A stretch of 64,000 nt of DNA from Wolfiporia cocos (taxonomy: Eukaryota > Basidiomycota > Agaricomycetes > Polyporales > Phaeolaceae), in the NCBI GenBank assembly GCA_029448655.1, contig JACCLO010000005.1:3472001-3536000 (forward strand), written 5' to 3'. Position numbers and translations under genes: made by a program. Of this stretch, positions 44,626 through 53,788 are shown in pieces (the first letter of the stretch is position 1; the number at the start of each line of letters is the position of its first letter). A model generated the notes under the pieces. That model was not told the origin of the DNA. It did no database searches and was given only the letters and a program-made list of their open reading frames with translations.

Positions 44626-46916
44626 CACATGTGCTCGGTGGGAAAACCCGAGGCAGAGCTTCCGTAGATGCCCAGGGTGTTTGCGGAGTCGGCTATCCGC
44701 TTGCGAAGCCAGGGCAGATGTGTCCTGATGGAGTCGCCCGACGGTGTAGGCGCAGTCGAAGTCGATCCAGTCGACTGGGTCTGGACGGGGCTGGTGCTTT
44801 CAGCCGATCGCACCGAACTCCCGCTTTGCTCCTCATCGCTGATGCGCGTAGTGGGGGCCAGAGGAACCACCTCTGGTTGCTTCGGAACGTTGGTCCGGAT
44901 AGTCCCTACGGTGGCTTGGGGGGACTCATCTTCGTCGTCAGTCACCAGTTCCTGGGTGCTGACGATTCGGACTTTGTATTTTTTCTTCGGGTCCAATTTC
45001 TTCTGGCCCGACTGTTGCGTTCCGCTCGACGAGCCTGTCGGCTTCGTCGTTCCGCTTCCACTACTGGCCGGCTTGGCTTCCTTCGGCTTGTTTTTAGGGT
45101 TCTCAGGACAGTCGCCCCACTTGTGTTGTCCGGGGTGCTTGCGACAGTCCTTCCCGTAAGAGCCGGTTTCCTTTGCCTTGCCTTTGCCTTTGTCATCAGC
45201 CTTGGCAGGCTTCGACGTAGCTTTGTCGGCGGTCTTGCCAGACCCCGACGACTCCTTCCTTTTTTCTTCCTCAAAGATCTTGCCTTTGAGCTTATCCGGG
45301 TATTGCCTCTTGTAGAGGTCGATGGCCATATCGAGGTATACCTCCCAGTCGGTTGGCATTGTAAAGCCGGGCACCGATTCCAAGGTAGCGAGGGTTTCTC
45401 GCACCTTTTCCGGGAGTATCCGTTTGATGTGACTGAACAACGTCTTGTTGTCAGTCTCGGCCAGGCGAGCCAGGGTCCTGAGCTTCTGTGCCCAAGAAAA
45501 GAAGTCCGATTGGAGCTTCTTTTTCCCTTCGTCTCCGAAGTACCCTTCAATCTCTTTTTCGGCAATTTCCTTGTCCGTCTTCTTGCCGTACACCTTCTCG
45601 ATTGTTTCCGCAAACGTTTTCCAGGTGTGCCCCGAGGTTTGTCCGGCGGCGATTTTATCAACTACCGGTGACATGTATTGGTAGGCCTCGCCCGTAAGCC
45701 GTAGCAGGGCTTGGCGGACCTTGTCTTCCTCGAGGGTCACCTTGGCGTCTGCGAAATACATGCCCATTTTTTGGATCCACTCTTTCGACGAGATGGAGTC
45801 CTTAGGGCCCGAGAATTTGGGCGGTTGAGTCGGTTTGGTCTGTTGGAAGTTGACCGTGGTGGCTGCTGCTGGCGCGGCTGCCGGTGCGTTTTTTAGAGCG
45901 GTTAACTCCGCTTCGAGTTGGTCAATTCTATTAATTAGTGCCGTGACCTGGGCACCGCTGGGTCCCGCGGTTGGGACTGCCGGACGCTTTTGCAGTACTG
46001 CGATGTCTTTTTCTATGCGGACGAACCGATTTTCGGAAAGGGTATCCAATTGTTGCCGCAAACTCTCCGCTTCCTCTAGTGCTTCTATTCTATTTTGAAG
46101 CACCTGGTTGTGACTCCGAATCTGGTTGGTCTTGTTCCAGACTATCTCCATGTTCGTGTCTACCCGGCTTTTGTATGCCGCGAGGTTGCTGTAGAGGTGG
46201 TTCTTGGCTTGGTACAGCGCTTCTCTGTAAGCTTCTTTTCCCACCTGCAGAACTTCGTCTGGGGCGGCCACTTCCAGAGTGCGCTGCAACCTTCCCATCA
46301 ATTCATTTTCGCTTCTTTCGGGCTGCGCGACTATTTCCAGGGTTCCCCTTTCATAGGAGGGGAGGAGATCGGGGAGCGTCCCAAATAGGGGCTCCGTGTC
46401 GACTGGTTCCTCCGGCCGTGGAGTCTCGCTGCCTTCGGGGGTGATGACTGCTCGGCGTGCGGGTGTTTCCGGGTTGAAGAGCCTGGCGGCTCTTGTGCGT
46501 GGCGACGCTTCTTCCTGGGAGTACCAGTGGACGTCACCGTACAGGACTATGAGGTCCGACAGGGGGATGGCGGTGCAATAATTGTCCCACCTCCACCATG
46601 ATATGTGGTTCCTGGTCGAATCTTCCCCGTAGTACTTGATGTACGCCGTATGGTTTACATTTAGGAATGGGCGCACATGCGCCGGAATTGAGTTGAAGGA
46701 GGTCACACTCCCCCTAACTCTGATGCCGAATACGACTCGCAGGTAGTCCATCAAGCAGGTTTGCTCTCCGGGCCACGCGTGCTTGCCGACGGCGGGGCGG
46801 TAGGCCGTAGCTACCTTGTGGGTGTTGTACAGAGCGCCTTGTACGATCGTGTAAGACACCATTGCTGGACAGTATTCGTCAGCTTGAGTTATTTTCTTCC
46901 TTAAACGATAATTCAA
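44625..46916 (-). CDS. gag: Gag of Ty3-M
   Basis: 763 residues, open. N-terminal ~150 residues are of mixed composition, then an acidic Pro-rich stretch. A long helical, probably coiled-coil region lies at about 240-345 (RIEALEEAESLRQQLDTL, INRIDQLEAELTALK). The capsid-like region begins near PPKFSGPKDSISSKEWIQKM (about 365) and runs to about 555. Then comes a Lys/Ser-rich linker, a Cys/His cluster (CRKHPGQHKWGDC) that looks like a variant zinc knuckle, PLAPTTRISDEE, and a Ser/Thr-rich tail ending PTEHM. The stop TGA overlaps the pol start (TGATG). It begins 97 nt after ORF0; that spacer holds three copies of a 16-nt repeat. Confidence 0.93.
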   Translation of the reverse strand: MNYRLRKKITQADEYCPAMVSYTIVQGALYNTHKVATAYRPAVGKHAWPGEQTCLMDYLRVVFGIRVRGSVTSFNSIPAHVRPFLNVNHTAYIKYYGEDSTRNHISWWRWDNYCTAIPLSDLIVLYGDVHWYSQEEASPRTRAARLFNPETPARRAVITPEGSETPRPEEPVDTEPLFGTLPDLLPSYERGTLEIVAQPERSENELMGRLQRTLEVAAPDEVLQVGKEAYREALYQAKNHLYSNLAAYKSRVDTNMEIVWNKTNQIRSHNQVLQNRIEALEEAESLRQQLDTLSENRFVRIEKDIAVLQKRPAVPTAGPSGAQVTALINRIDQLEAELTALKNAPAAAPAAATTVNFQQTKPTQPPKFSGPKDSISSKEWIQKMGMYFADAKVTLEEDKVRQALLRLTGEAYQYMSPVVDKIAAGQTSGHTWKTFAETIEKVYGKKTDKEIAEKEIEGYFGDEGKKKLQSDFFSWAQKLRTLARLAETDNKTLFSHIKRILPEKVRETLATLESVPGFTMPTDWEVYLDMAIDLYKRQYPDKLKGKIFEEEKRKESSGSGKTADKATSKPAKADDKGKGKAKETGSYGKDCRKHPGQHKWGDCPENPKNKPKEAKPASSGSGTTKPTGSSSGTQQSGQKKLDPKKKYKVRIVSTQELVTDDEDESPQATVGTIRTNVPKQPEVVPLAPTTRISDEEQSGSSVRSAESTSPVQTQSTGSTSTAPTPSGDSIRTHLPWLRKRIADSANTLGIYGSSASGFPTEHM

Positions 46917-46924
46917 GAAAAAAG

Positions 46925-47005
46925 TGCCTTTTCAGGACTTAATTGCCTTTTCAGGACTTTTCGCAATCAATGCCATGCACCAAAGAAAATGCCTTTTCAG
47001 GACTT
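46925..47005 (-). promoter_or_regulatory. Three 16-nt repeats in the ORF0-gag spacer of Ty3-M
   Basis: On the element strand AAGTCCTGAAAAGGCA occurs three times exactly (46925-46940, 46944-46959, 46990-47005), filling half of the 97-nt gap between the ORF0 stop and gag. The core TCCTGAAAAGG also occurs 74 nt before ORF0 in Ty3-A. A part in re-initiation or internal ribosome entry is possible (inference). Confidence 0.6.
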
Positions 47006-47013
47006 TCTATCTA

Positions 47014-47829
47014 CTACAACTGGGGTTTGCCGAGGTTGAAGTTGAGACCGCTATGTACTAAATGTGTCTTTAAGTACGTAACGTGTTGTTTCACGTCTAG
47101 ATCTCCAAAAACGTGCTCCACCCTCCTGAGATATTTTTCGAGGCGGCGGAGGTCTTCGTTCTTCATGGAGTCCTGATGGACCCTTTGCTCCAGGTGTGTG
47201 GAGAGATCGTCGAAGTCGGTGATGAGGGTGGTGAATTTTGCTATGATAGGGGCCGTGGTGGTTGCGTCGGGGACCTTCCATAGCCGGAAAAGGTTCTTGT
47301 GGGCGGCGTTCATCTGTTTGTCGACGTCCAAGAACCAGTCCCACTTCTTCTCCGTGCAGTGGACGTCCCTGGGGTTCGCAAGACCCCGTTTTTCGACCCA
47401 CTCGGCTGGCATCCTAAGCTCCTCCACCCTTTCCAACAGCGACTTCTTTGGGGGCTCGATTCGCTCCCGAAGACTCCTCACCATCCTCTCTTCCTCAACC
47501 CTCTTCCTGGCTGCCTCGGCGATTAGCTGATCCAGGCTTTGTTTTTGGATCCGAGCCTCGAGCTTCTCCTTCTGTCGAAGAAGCTTGTTGAGCTTCTTTC
47601 GCCTGATGTCGTCGAGGGCTGCCTCGTGGTTGACCCTTCGGATCTCTTCTGGGTCGGGGTTCGGCTTCCTGTAGAAGACGTCTTTGCCCTTTCGGGACTT
47701 TCCTCGCTTTGGGGCTGTGACCGCGGAGATGCGGTCTTCGAGCGATTTAGAGGCGGCAATGTGCCATTCCTCGCGCTCCCCCGTAGCGGCGTTTCTCGGA
47801 GTAACCGTGAAACGTGGTGCTTTCGGCAT
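47014..47829 (-). CDS. ORF0 of Ty3-M: coiled-coil protein upstream of gag
   Basis: 271 residues, first ORF of the element. Basic N-terminus (MPKAPRFTV, then KRGKSRKGK). A long charged helix of coiled-coil character runs about 70-140 (RRKKLNKLLRQKEKLEARIQ, ARKRVEEERMVRSLRERI). A Trp-rich patch (EKKWDWFLDV) is followed by a second helical domain (FDDLSTHLEQRVHQDSMKNE, LRRLEKYLRRVEHVFGDL). Size, place and pattern match the split ORF0 of Ty3-A. No enzymatic motif, zinc finger or signal peptide is seen. Standard Ty3/gypsy elements have only gag and pol, so this is an accessory gene of this lineage. A structural or RNA-binding role would fit its basic, helical make-up but is not shown. Confidence 0.8.
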   Translation of the reverse strand: MPKAPRFTVTPRNAATGEREEWHIAASKSLEDRISAVTAPKRGKSRKGKDVFYRKPNPDPEEIRRVNHEAALDDIRRKKLNKLLRQKEKLEARIQKQSLDQLIAEAARKRVEEERMVRSLRERIEPPKKSLLERVEELRMPAEWVEKRGLANPRDVHCTEKKWDWFLDVDKQMNAAHKNLFRLWKVPDATTTAPIIAKFTTLITDFDDLSTHLEQRVHQDSMKNEDLRRLEKYLRRVEHVFGDLDVKQHVTYLKTHLVHSGLNFNLGKPQL

Positions 47830-48530
47830 GACTACGTAAAAAGAAGTCTAAGTAAGCTATTCTAGTGGAAATCACGCGGTCTTCTGTCGGGGCTTATCGT
47901 CGCTTCTTGCTGTGTCATGCGCTTATCCTCCGGCGTCAATGGGCGCTCCGCCCTCGACCGGAGTTAGTGTCGGCGACTGGATGGCGTCTCTCTCACGCTA
48001 CCAGGTGGGGGATACAGCAGGTCGTCTTCCCTTGACGCCTGGGAATGCAGGATTTGGGGTATTACACCCCGCATGTGCCCACGCCTCACTCCAGTTAGGT
48101 GGCTGCCAGTGTTTAAACCAAACCCATGCCCTGAGGGACTTAGAGGGCGCCAAGGCCAGAACTCTATCGTTCTGAAGCCGTATCGGCAGCGGTTCTAGGC
48201 AGGGCAACTCGTGCCCACCATCCCAACTCTAAATAGAGTGGCCCCTGTGCGCCTGGGGATAGGCGAGAAGGTCGTCTCCGGCCCGGTCAAGAGGTTACAC
48301 CGTTGCCATCGATTCCCAACATGTGGGGAAAGGCTTGGCAGCCAGTCCCCGGTTCCGCTTAAGCCTACGGTCCGGCTATTTGCCCGAAGGCGGTGATCCC
48401 CCAGAACCCACTAAGGATACCCCGCTGCCTGGCGGCGAGCAGGGGTGCGCAGACGGCGACGAAAAACCCCTAAGAAGAAAAAATCCCAGACCCTCAAAGA
48501 GGGTGGGGGCGAAAGCGAGTTCTATTCATA
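47830..48530 (-). other. Structured leader of Ty3-M
   Basis: 701 nt between 5' LTR and ORF0, GC-rich with many inverted repeats, no gene. 48016-48043 on the minus strand reads CCCAGGCGTCAAGGGA...CGACCTGCT, matching 13669-13689 in the Ty3-A leader with a short gap. Confidence 0.5.
48518..48529 (-). promoter_or_regulatory. Self-priming site of Ty3-M
   Basis: On the plus strand agttctattcat (48518-48529) is an exact 12-nt complement of atgaatagaact (48641-48652) in the adjacent 5' LTR, about 35 nt after the minus-strand TATA box. Confidence 0.8.
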
Positions 48531-49149
48531 TAACACAAGATAACACTTACTTGTTATAATCTTGGTATTGCTGGTTAGGCAAGAGATAAAGCAGGTGTTA
48601 AGCAGGATACGTTGAGTGGTTAACTCGTAGTATGAATGCAATGAATAGAACTGAGGCGATAGCGCTCAGCAAGTCCAGTATATATACATGATAAATAAGA
48701 CCCCTAACAGTCTTATTAGATAATACTAGTGTCCGTATTCGTATGTACAAGTCCCCAGGTACCTAAGTACTTAGTAATATACGATAAATACATATGCCGA
48801 TCAAAACCGGGATATAGAAAGGCGGCGTAGGCCGCACGAATGGCGTTTTGCGCTCTTGTCATTACAAAGACGGGGCGTGACCAAAGCCCGGTCCGCTGAC
48901 GTTTATACGCTGACTGCTTCCGGACGGAATGTCCGATTGGCTGGAACTAGACATGTGACTGATGGTAACTACTAGTGATAAGATAAGACCGTCGTTACGG
49001 GAGATAACGCGGCCATCATTCGGCACGTATGTAACCGTTAACTTATGAACCAGATAAGCTAGTTATTGGTCTAGAAAGTCATAGATAATTCGTAAAATTA
49101 CCGGAAAAATAGTAAGAAATATAGGGAAACTAGGAGAATTCTTGTGACA
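48531..49149 (-). repeat. 5' LTR of Ty3-M
   Basis: 619 bp, same length as the 3' LTR but differing at roughly 30 positions by eye, mostly in the U5 end (left on the plus strand). Confidence 0.95.
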
Positions 49150-49588
49150 TCTTATTAGATAATACTAATGTCCGTATTCGTATGTACAAGTCCCCAGGTA
49201 CCTAAGTACTTAGTAATATACGATAAATACATATGCCGATCAAAACCGGGATATAGGAAGGCGGCGTAGGCCGCGCGAATGGCGTTTTGCGCTCTTGTCA
49301 TTACAAAGACGGGGCGTGACCAAAGCCCGGTCCGCTGACGTTTATATTCTGACGGCTTCCGGACGGAATGTCCGATTGGCAGAAACTAGACATGTGACTG
49401 ATGGTAACTACTAGTGATAAGATAAGACCGTCGCTACGGGAGATAGCGCGGCCATCATTCGGCACGTATGTAACCGTAAACTTATGAACCAGATAAGCTA
49501 GTTATTGGTCTAGAAAGTCGTAGATAATTCGTAGAATTGCCGGAAAAATAGTAAGAAATATAGGGAAACTAGGAGAATTCTTGTGACA
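49150..49588 (-). repeat. Extra truncated LTR (U3 part) outside the 5' LTR of Ty3-M
   Basis: 439 bp, from tcttattagata to GAATTCTTGTGACA, with no difference from the matching part of the 3' LTR (39669-40107). It lacks the TATA box, R and U5. It joins the complete 5' LTR directly and lies inside the TSD. Confidence 0.95.
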
Positions 49589-49593
49589 GGCAG

Positions 49594-50411
49594 GACACCC
49601 CGGCACAGAAAACACGTACACCGCCATTCACCGATCGTACTGGTGGCCAAAAATGCGAAACGACATACGCCAGTACGTCAAGGCATGTATCAAATGCCAA
49701 AGAGCCAAGCCAGACCGCTCGAAGAGAGCTGCACCACTGAACCCGAATCCAACACCCGCGCACAATTGGGAGAACATTTCCGTCGACATGATCACGGGAC
49801 TCCCAGTATCCAAGGGTCGGGACGCTATTATTGTAGTTGTAGATATGAAATCCAAGGACTATATCGCGGTCCCAACCACAACCAGGCTTACCGCCGAAGG
49901 TTGGGCCAACATATTCGTAGATAAGGTATACGCACAGCACGGACTACCAAAGAAAGTATTTAGTGATAGAGGACCACAATTCGTATCGGACTTTATAAAA
50001 GATGTGTACTGTAGACTAGGCATCAAGGGGAACCCCAGTACCGCGTTCCACCCACAGACAGATGGGCAGACGGAACGTATGAACCAGGAACTGGAGGTGT
50101 ACCTACGATTATTTATCAACGACACCCATACCAACTGGCCGGACTTACTCCCGCTAGCAGCATTTGCGTACAAATGTCATGTACATAGTAGCACGGGCTA
50201 CAGCCCCTTTTACCTTACTCACGGCTACCACCCATTTACGGGCGTGGAGGCACCAGAGCTGGAAGAGGGGGTGGGAACGGCCAAGGACTGGGTCGAACAC
50301 ATGCACAAGGTCAGCCAAACCGCTTCGAAGAATCTCGAAAAAGCCAAACTTTGTATGAAAGAATACTACGACCGAAAGCGAACCAACCCTCACACGTACA
50401 ACGAGGGAGAC
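49594..50411 (+). CDS. pol: Pol of Ty3-C, integrase part
   Basis: The frame resumes exactly: ...VSA | GHPGTENTY. Zinc region ending CIKCQRAK, DDE core with SVDMITG, SDRGPQFVS and DGQTERMNQE (all three acids present), then a helical linker. No frameshift or stop. Very like the Ty3-D integrase. Cut at 50411 by an L1 LTR within the C-terminal domain. Confidence 0.93.
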
Positions 50412-51505
50412 TGTCACAGATTTATCTGGGGCTTACAGCATTTTTCCTACGATTATAGCAATTTACTTGGGATTTATACGTCTACCTACAAGTTATCTAC
50501 GGGTTAACTCCCATTGCCACCACGACAAGCTCTTAACTGGGCTTATCACCACATGACCAGCTTACGTAACGCTACGGCACCTTCCGGACCAATAGCAACA
50601 CTATAGCATACGTCATAGGTCTCGCCCGTCAGAGCAAGACCAGCCACGTCATAGATCCTAGATCATAATGATAGGCCGAGCGCGGCACGCTCGCATAATA
50701 ATGTCCACATGTACAAACAGTGCCTCGCGGCCTTGTACTATTGGGTCGGCCTTCCCGGCTTCCCACCGCCATAAGATCCTTGATCACAATGGCACCTCAG
50801 GCGCGCCACGCCTTCGCATAATAATGGCAACACGGCCAAATAGCACTATATTAGCACCAAGGCAATATCGCTATAGGCTCGGCCTTCTCGGCCATCCCAC
50901 GGACTCGGCGTTCTCCAAGTCCCGGGCTTCTGCCATCACGGCGTTGCCCAAACACCGGTCCTCGCCTCACGGCTAAGACCACCATATGTTCCGGTAACCA
51001 TCCGGTCCGGACATATCACATGCTACGGTGCCTGTTGGCCCAATAGCATTACGACCTCGGCGTTCCGCCTTGGTCATCACACGAAGCACGGCCAATCGCC
51101 ATTATGCCGCAAGGTATCCGGCAACCGGCTTCACCTATACCCGGGCTGCGCCCGCGTTCACAACACAATAAAGACATAATCCCTCTATTACGATTGGGTC
51201 GGCCATTAGGGCCTTCCATGGCCATTCTAGATAGAGTAACTAAACAACAGATAAAGATAAGCTTCGCCACTTGGCAAAGCCACATAACCCGGTAAGGACA
51301 TAGCTAGCTAGTAGCACGTGACCTTCCCGTACACATGTATATAAGTAGGAGCCAAGCGCTCTTTAACTTCAGTTCTATTCTTCTCGGCGTACGCCGTAGA
51401 AGAACCTCCTACCTCCTATTGCGTCTGATAACCTCTTCCTCACCTAAGTCGCCTAGTTCATCGCAGGATACTGGCTTGGTGAGTCCCACAGAGCCATCTG
51501 TGTCA
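50412..51505 (+). repeat. Solo LTR, family L1 (forward) in Ty3-C pol
   Basis: TGTCACAGATTTATCTGGGG to GCCATCTGTGTCA, 1094 bp, TSD GAGAC (50407-50411 and 51506-51510). TATA acatgtatataagtagg, palindrome GAGC/GCTC (51349-51352, 51358-51361). Confidence 0.93.
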
Positions 51506-51510
51506 GAGAC

Positions 51511-51674
51511 ATGGTTTGGGTCGATGGGCGAAACATTAACATGGGAAACCCTACGAAGAAGCTCGATTCGAAACGGTACGGCCCGTACAAGGTCACAAAG
51601 AAAGTCGGACATGGAGCATACGAATTGGACCTGCCCGCGGACATGCGAGGCATATACCCTGTATTCAACGAGGT
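51511..51674 (+). CDS. pol: Pol of Ty3-C, GPY module
   Basis: Short piece between two L1 LTRs, in frame on both sides: MVWVDGRNINMG, KRYGPYKVTKKVG, AYELDLPADMRG, VFNE. This is the GPY/F module after the integrase core, and aligns with the same part of Ty3-D. Confidence 0.9.
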
Positions 51675-52749
51675 TGTCACAGATTTATCTGGGGCTTACA
51701 GCATTTTTCCTATGATTATAGCAATTTACCTGGGAATTATACGTCTAACTACAAGTTGTCTACGCCACTCACGCTTACGCTCACGCTTACACTCACGCTT
51801 ACGCTCACGCTTACGCTCACGCTTGGCTAACGCTAAGTGTAACCCTTGGCTAACGCCAAACCACATGGTCTCGCCCGACAGAGCAAGACCAGCCACGTCA
51901 TAGATCTTAGATCATAATGATAGGCCGAGCGCGGCACGCTCGCATAATAATGTCCACACGTACAAACAGTGCCTTGCGGCCTTGTACTATTGGGTCGGCC
52001 TTCACGGCTTCCCACCGCCATAAGATCCTTGATCACAATGGCACCTCAGGCGCGCCACGCCTTCGCATAATAATGGCAACACGGCCAAATAGCACTATAT
52101 TAACATCAAGGCAATATCGCTATAGGCTACGGCCTTCTCGGCCTCCCACGAACACGGTGGTCTCCAAGTCCCGGGCTTCTGCCATCACGGCGTTGCCCAA
52201 ACACCGGTCCTCGCCTCATGGCTAAGACCAACACGTGTCCCGGTTATCTTCCGGTCCGGACATATCACATGCTACGGTACCTATCGGTCCAATAGCATAA
52301 CGACCTCGGCGTCTCGCCTTGGTCATCCAACGAAGCACGGCCAATCGCCATTATACCTCACGGTATCCGGCAACCGGCTTCTCCATATACCCGGGCTGTG
52401 CCCGCGTTCATATGATAATATACACAAAATCCCTCTCCTACGATTGGTGCGGCCATTAGGGCCCATCACGGCCATTGTAGATAGAGTCCATAAACATCAG
52501 ATAAGATAGCGCTTCGCCTCTTGGCAAAGCCACATAACCTGGAATGGTAGTACTAGCTAGTAGCACGTGCCATCCACATAAACATGTATATAAGTAGGGG
52601 CTTGACGCCCTTTAAACTTTAGTTCTATTCTTCTCGGCGTACGCCGTAGAAGAACCTCCTACCTCCTGCTGCGTCTGATAACCCTCCTCACTAAGTCGCC
52701 TAGTACACAAGGATACAGGCTTGGTGAGTCCCACAGGCCATCTGTGTCA
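51675..52749 (+). repeat. Solo LTR, family L1 (forward), with short minisatellite
   Basis: 1075 bp, TSD GAGGT (51670-51674 and 52750-52754). Palindrome GGGC/GCCC after TATA (52598-52601, 52607-52610). Contains about 4 copies of a 12-bp unit (ctcacgcttacg) at 51777-51826, absent from other L1 copies. Confidence 0.93.
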
Positions 52750-52754
52750 GAGGT

Positions 52755-52950
52755 CCTACTACTTCCGTATCATGCTCCGGCTTTCCCCAATCAGAACCAT
52801 AACGAACGGACGGAAGGCAATGACGCTTGCAGGCCTCTCAGGATCCTCGCATCCAGGGAAGACCGAGGGCGAGTCGAGCTGGAAGTCGAATGGTCTGATG
52901 GGACTACAACATGGGAAAGGAAATGCGGATTGACTCCCTGGCAGGATTAA
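52755..52950 (+). CDS. pol: Pol of Ty3-C, C-terminal chromodomain-like part
   Basis: Continues in frame: LLLPYHAPAF, then ILASREDRGRVELEVEWSDG and TTWERKCGL, a reduced chromodomain-like segment. It stops at TAA 52948-52950. The same frame stays open beyond (VTKFFEERPTAPGHQWKN...), and that part matches the end of Ty3-D Pol, so the stop is probably a recent nonsense change. No dUTPase is present here, in keeping with its N-terminal position in this element. Confidence 0.8.
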
Positions 52951-53397
52951 GTAACCAAGTTCTTCGAGGAAAGACCAACCGCTCCAGGCCACCAGTGGAA
53001 AAATAGACATACTGAGTGGGACCCGGAGTGGGAAGACTTCGAGAAGAAATCCATCGCCATGGGACTCAGGCAAAACCCGAACGAATTCATCATCCACGAT
53101 GACATAGATGTCGACTTACTGAAGGATGCGAAAATTCCCTTCTACATCTACCCGAAACAACTCGTCGCCAGGAACTTATGGTTTTGCAATCCCAAGACTC
53201 GTGTGATATAATATGGAATACAAGTGGGACAATGCATAGAATCCACGATACCCAACAACCCGGGTTGGATCTATCCCGTACAGTATACCATACAGATGGC
53301 AAATCCACACATCTGTCAGAAACACGAGCATGACCATCCATGTCAAATTGACCAAAACTTCTGCAAAGTGATTGCTGGGCGTGGGGACACGCAGCTA
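52951..53397 (+). other. Post-stop coding remnant and 3' UTR of Ty3-C
   Basis: The pol frame is open after the TAA up to about 53210 (PTAPGHQWKN, matching PTAPGAQWKK in Ty3-D), then non-coding sequence up to the polypurine tract. Confidence 0.6.
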
Positions 53398-53410
53398 GAA
53401 GAGGGGGTAC
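53398..53410 (+). promoter_or_regulatory. Polypurine tract of Ty3-C
   Basis: GAAGAGGGGGTAC immediately before the 3' LTR. Confidence 0.8.
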
Positions 53411-53783
53411 TGTCACAAGCCGATTTCTTTCGCCTAGCCAGTGACTAGAACCTGAATCCTTATCTTATCTAAGCGCGCGCCTAAGCAGTCACGTGCAAGA
53501 CCCCGAACACCCTATCACATGTTGCCAGCCCCCCGGACACTCTGTGCCATGTACTTACACCCATTATAGGGTTTACCATAGTATCGGACTCTCAGCTTAT
53601 GTAATAACTGTACAGCAGCCAAACAATGTACAAACAGTAGAATAGCATATATACTGGCCGACGAGCAGGGTAGCACCCCAGACTCGTCTTGGCCTTATAC
53701 GCCTTGAGTAGCCTCAGACTAGGATTGCGCTGAAACGCGAGTAACAATCCCCTGAGTAGTTGCTTGAAGTGTTGCTTGTGTCA
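53411..53783 (+). repeat. 3' LTR of Ty3-C
   Basis: 373 bp, three differences from the 5' LTR seen by eye (one in U3, two in U5). Followed by TSD CATAC. Confidence 0.95.
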
Positions 53784-53788
53784 CATAC

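Larger units (their letters stand above)
39489..49588 (-). mobile_element. Ty3-M: full-length, open-framed Ty3/gypsy element inserted in Ty3-C
   Basis: Minus strand; TSD GGCAG (39484-39488 and 49589-49593). Order on its own strand: extra truncated LTR (49588-49150), 5' LTR (49149-48531), self-primer site, leader, ORF0, gag, pol, polypurine tract, 3' LTR (40107-39489). All three ORFs are open and all catalytic residues are present, so it may still be, or recently have been, active. Same lineage as Ty3-A (ORF0, PLAPTT motif, C-terminal dUTPase) but with unrelated LTRs. Its integration splits Ty3-C between RNase H and integrase. Confidence 0.95.
33024..53783 (+). mobile_element. Ty3-C: Ty3/gypsy element with dUTPase before protease
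   Basis: Matching 373-bp LTRs (three differences seen), TSD CATAC (33019-33023 and 53784-53788), self-primer site, leader, gag, pol and polypurine tract. It is interrupted by a TRIM-2 solo LTR (33446-33699), Ty3-M (39489-49588) and two L1 LTRs (50412-51505, 51675-52749), each with a perfect TSD. Without these it would be about 8.2 kb. The near-identical LTRs imply recent insertion, so the four later insertions are more recent still. Confidence 0.95.
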
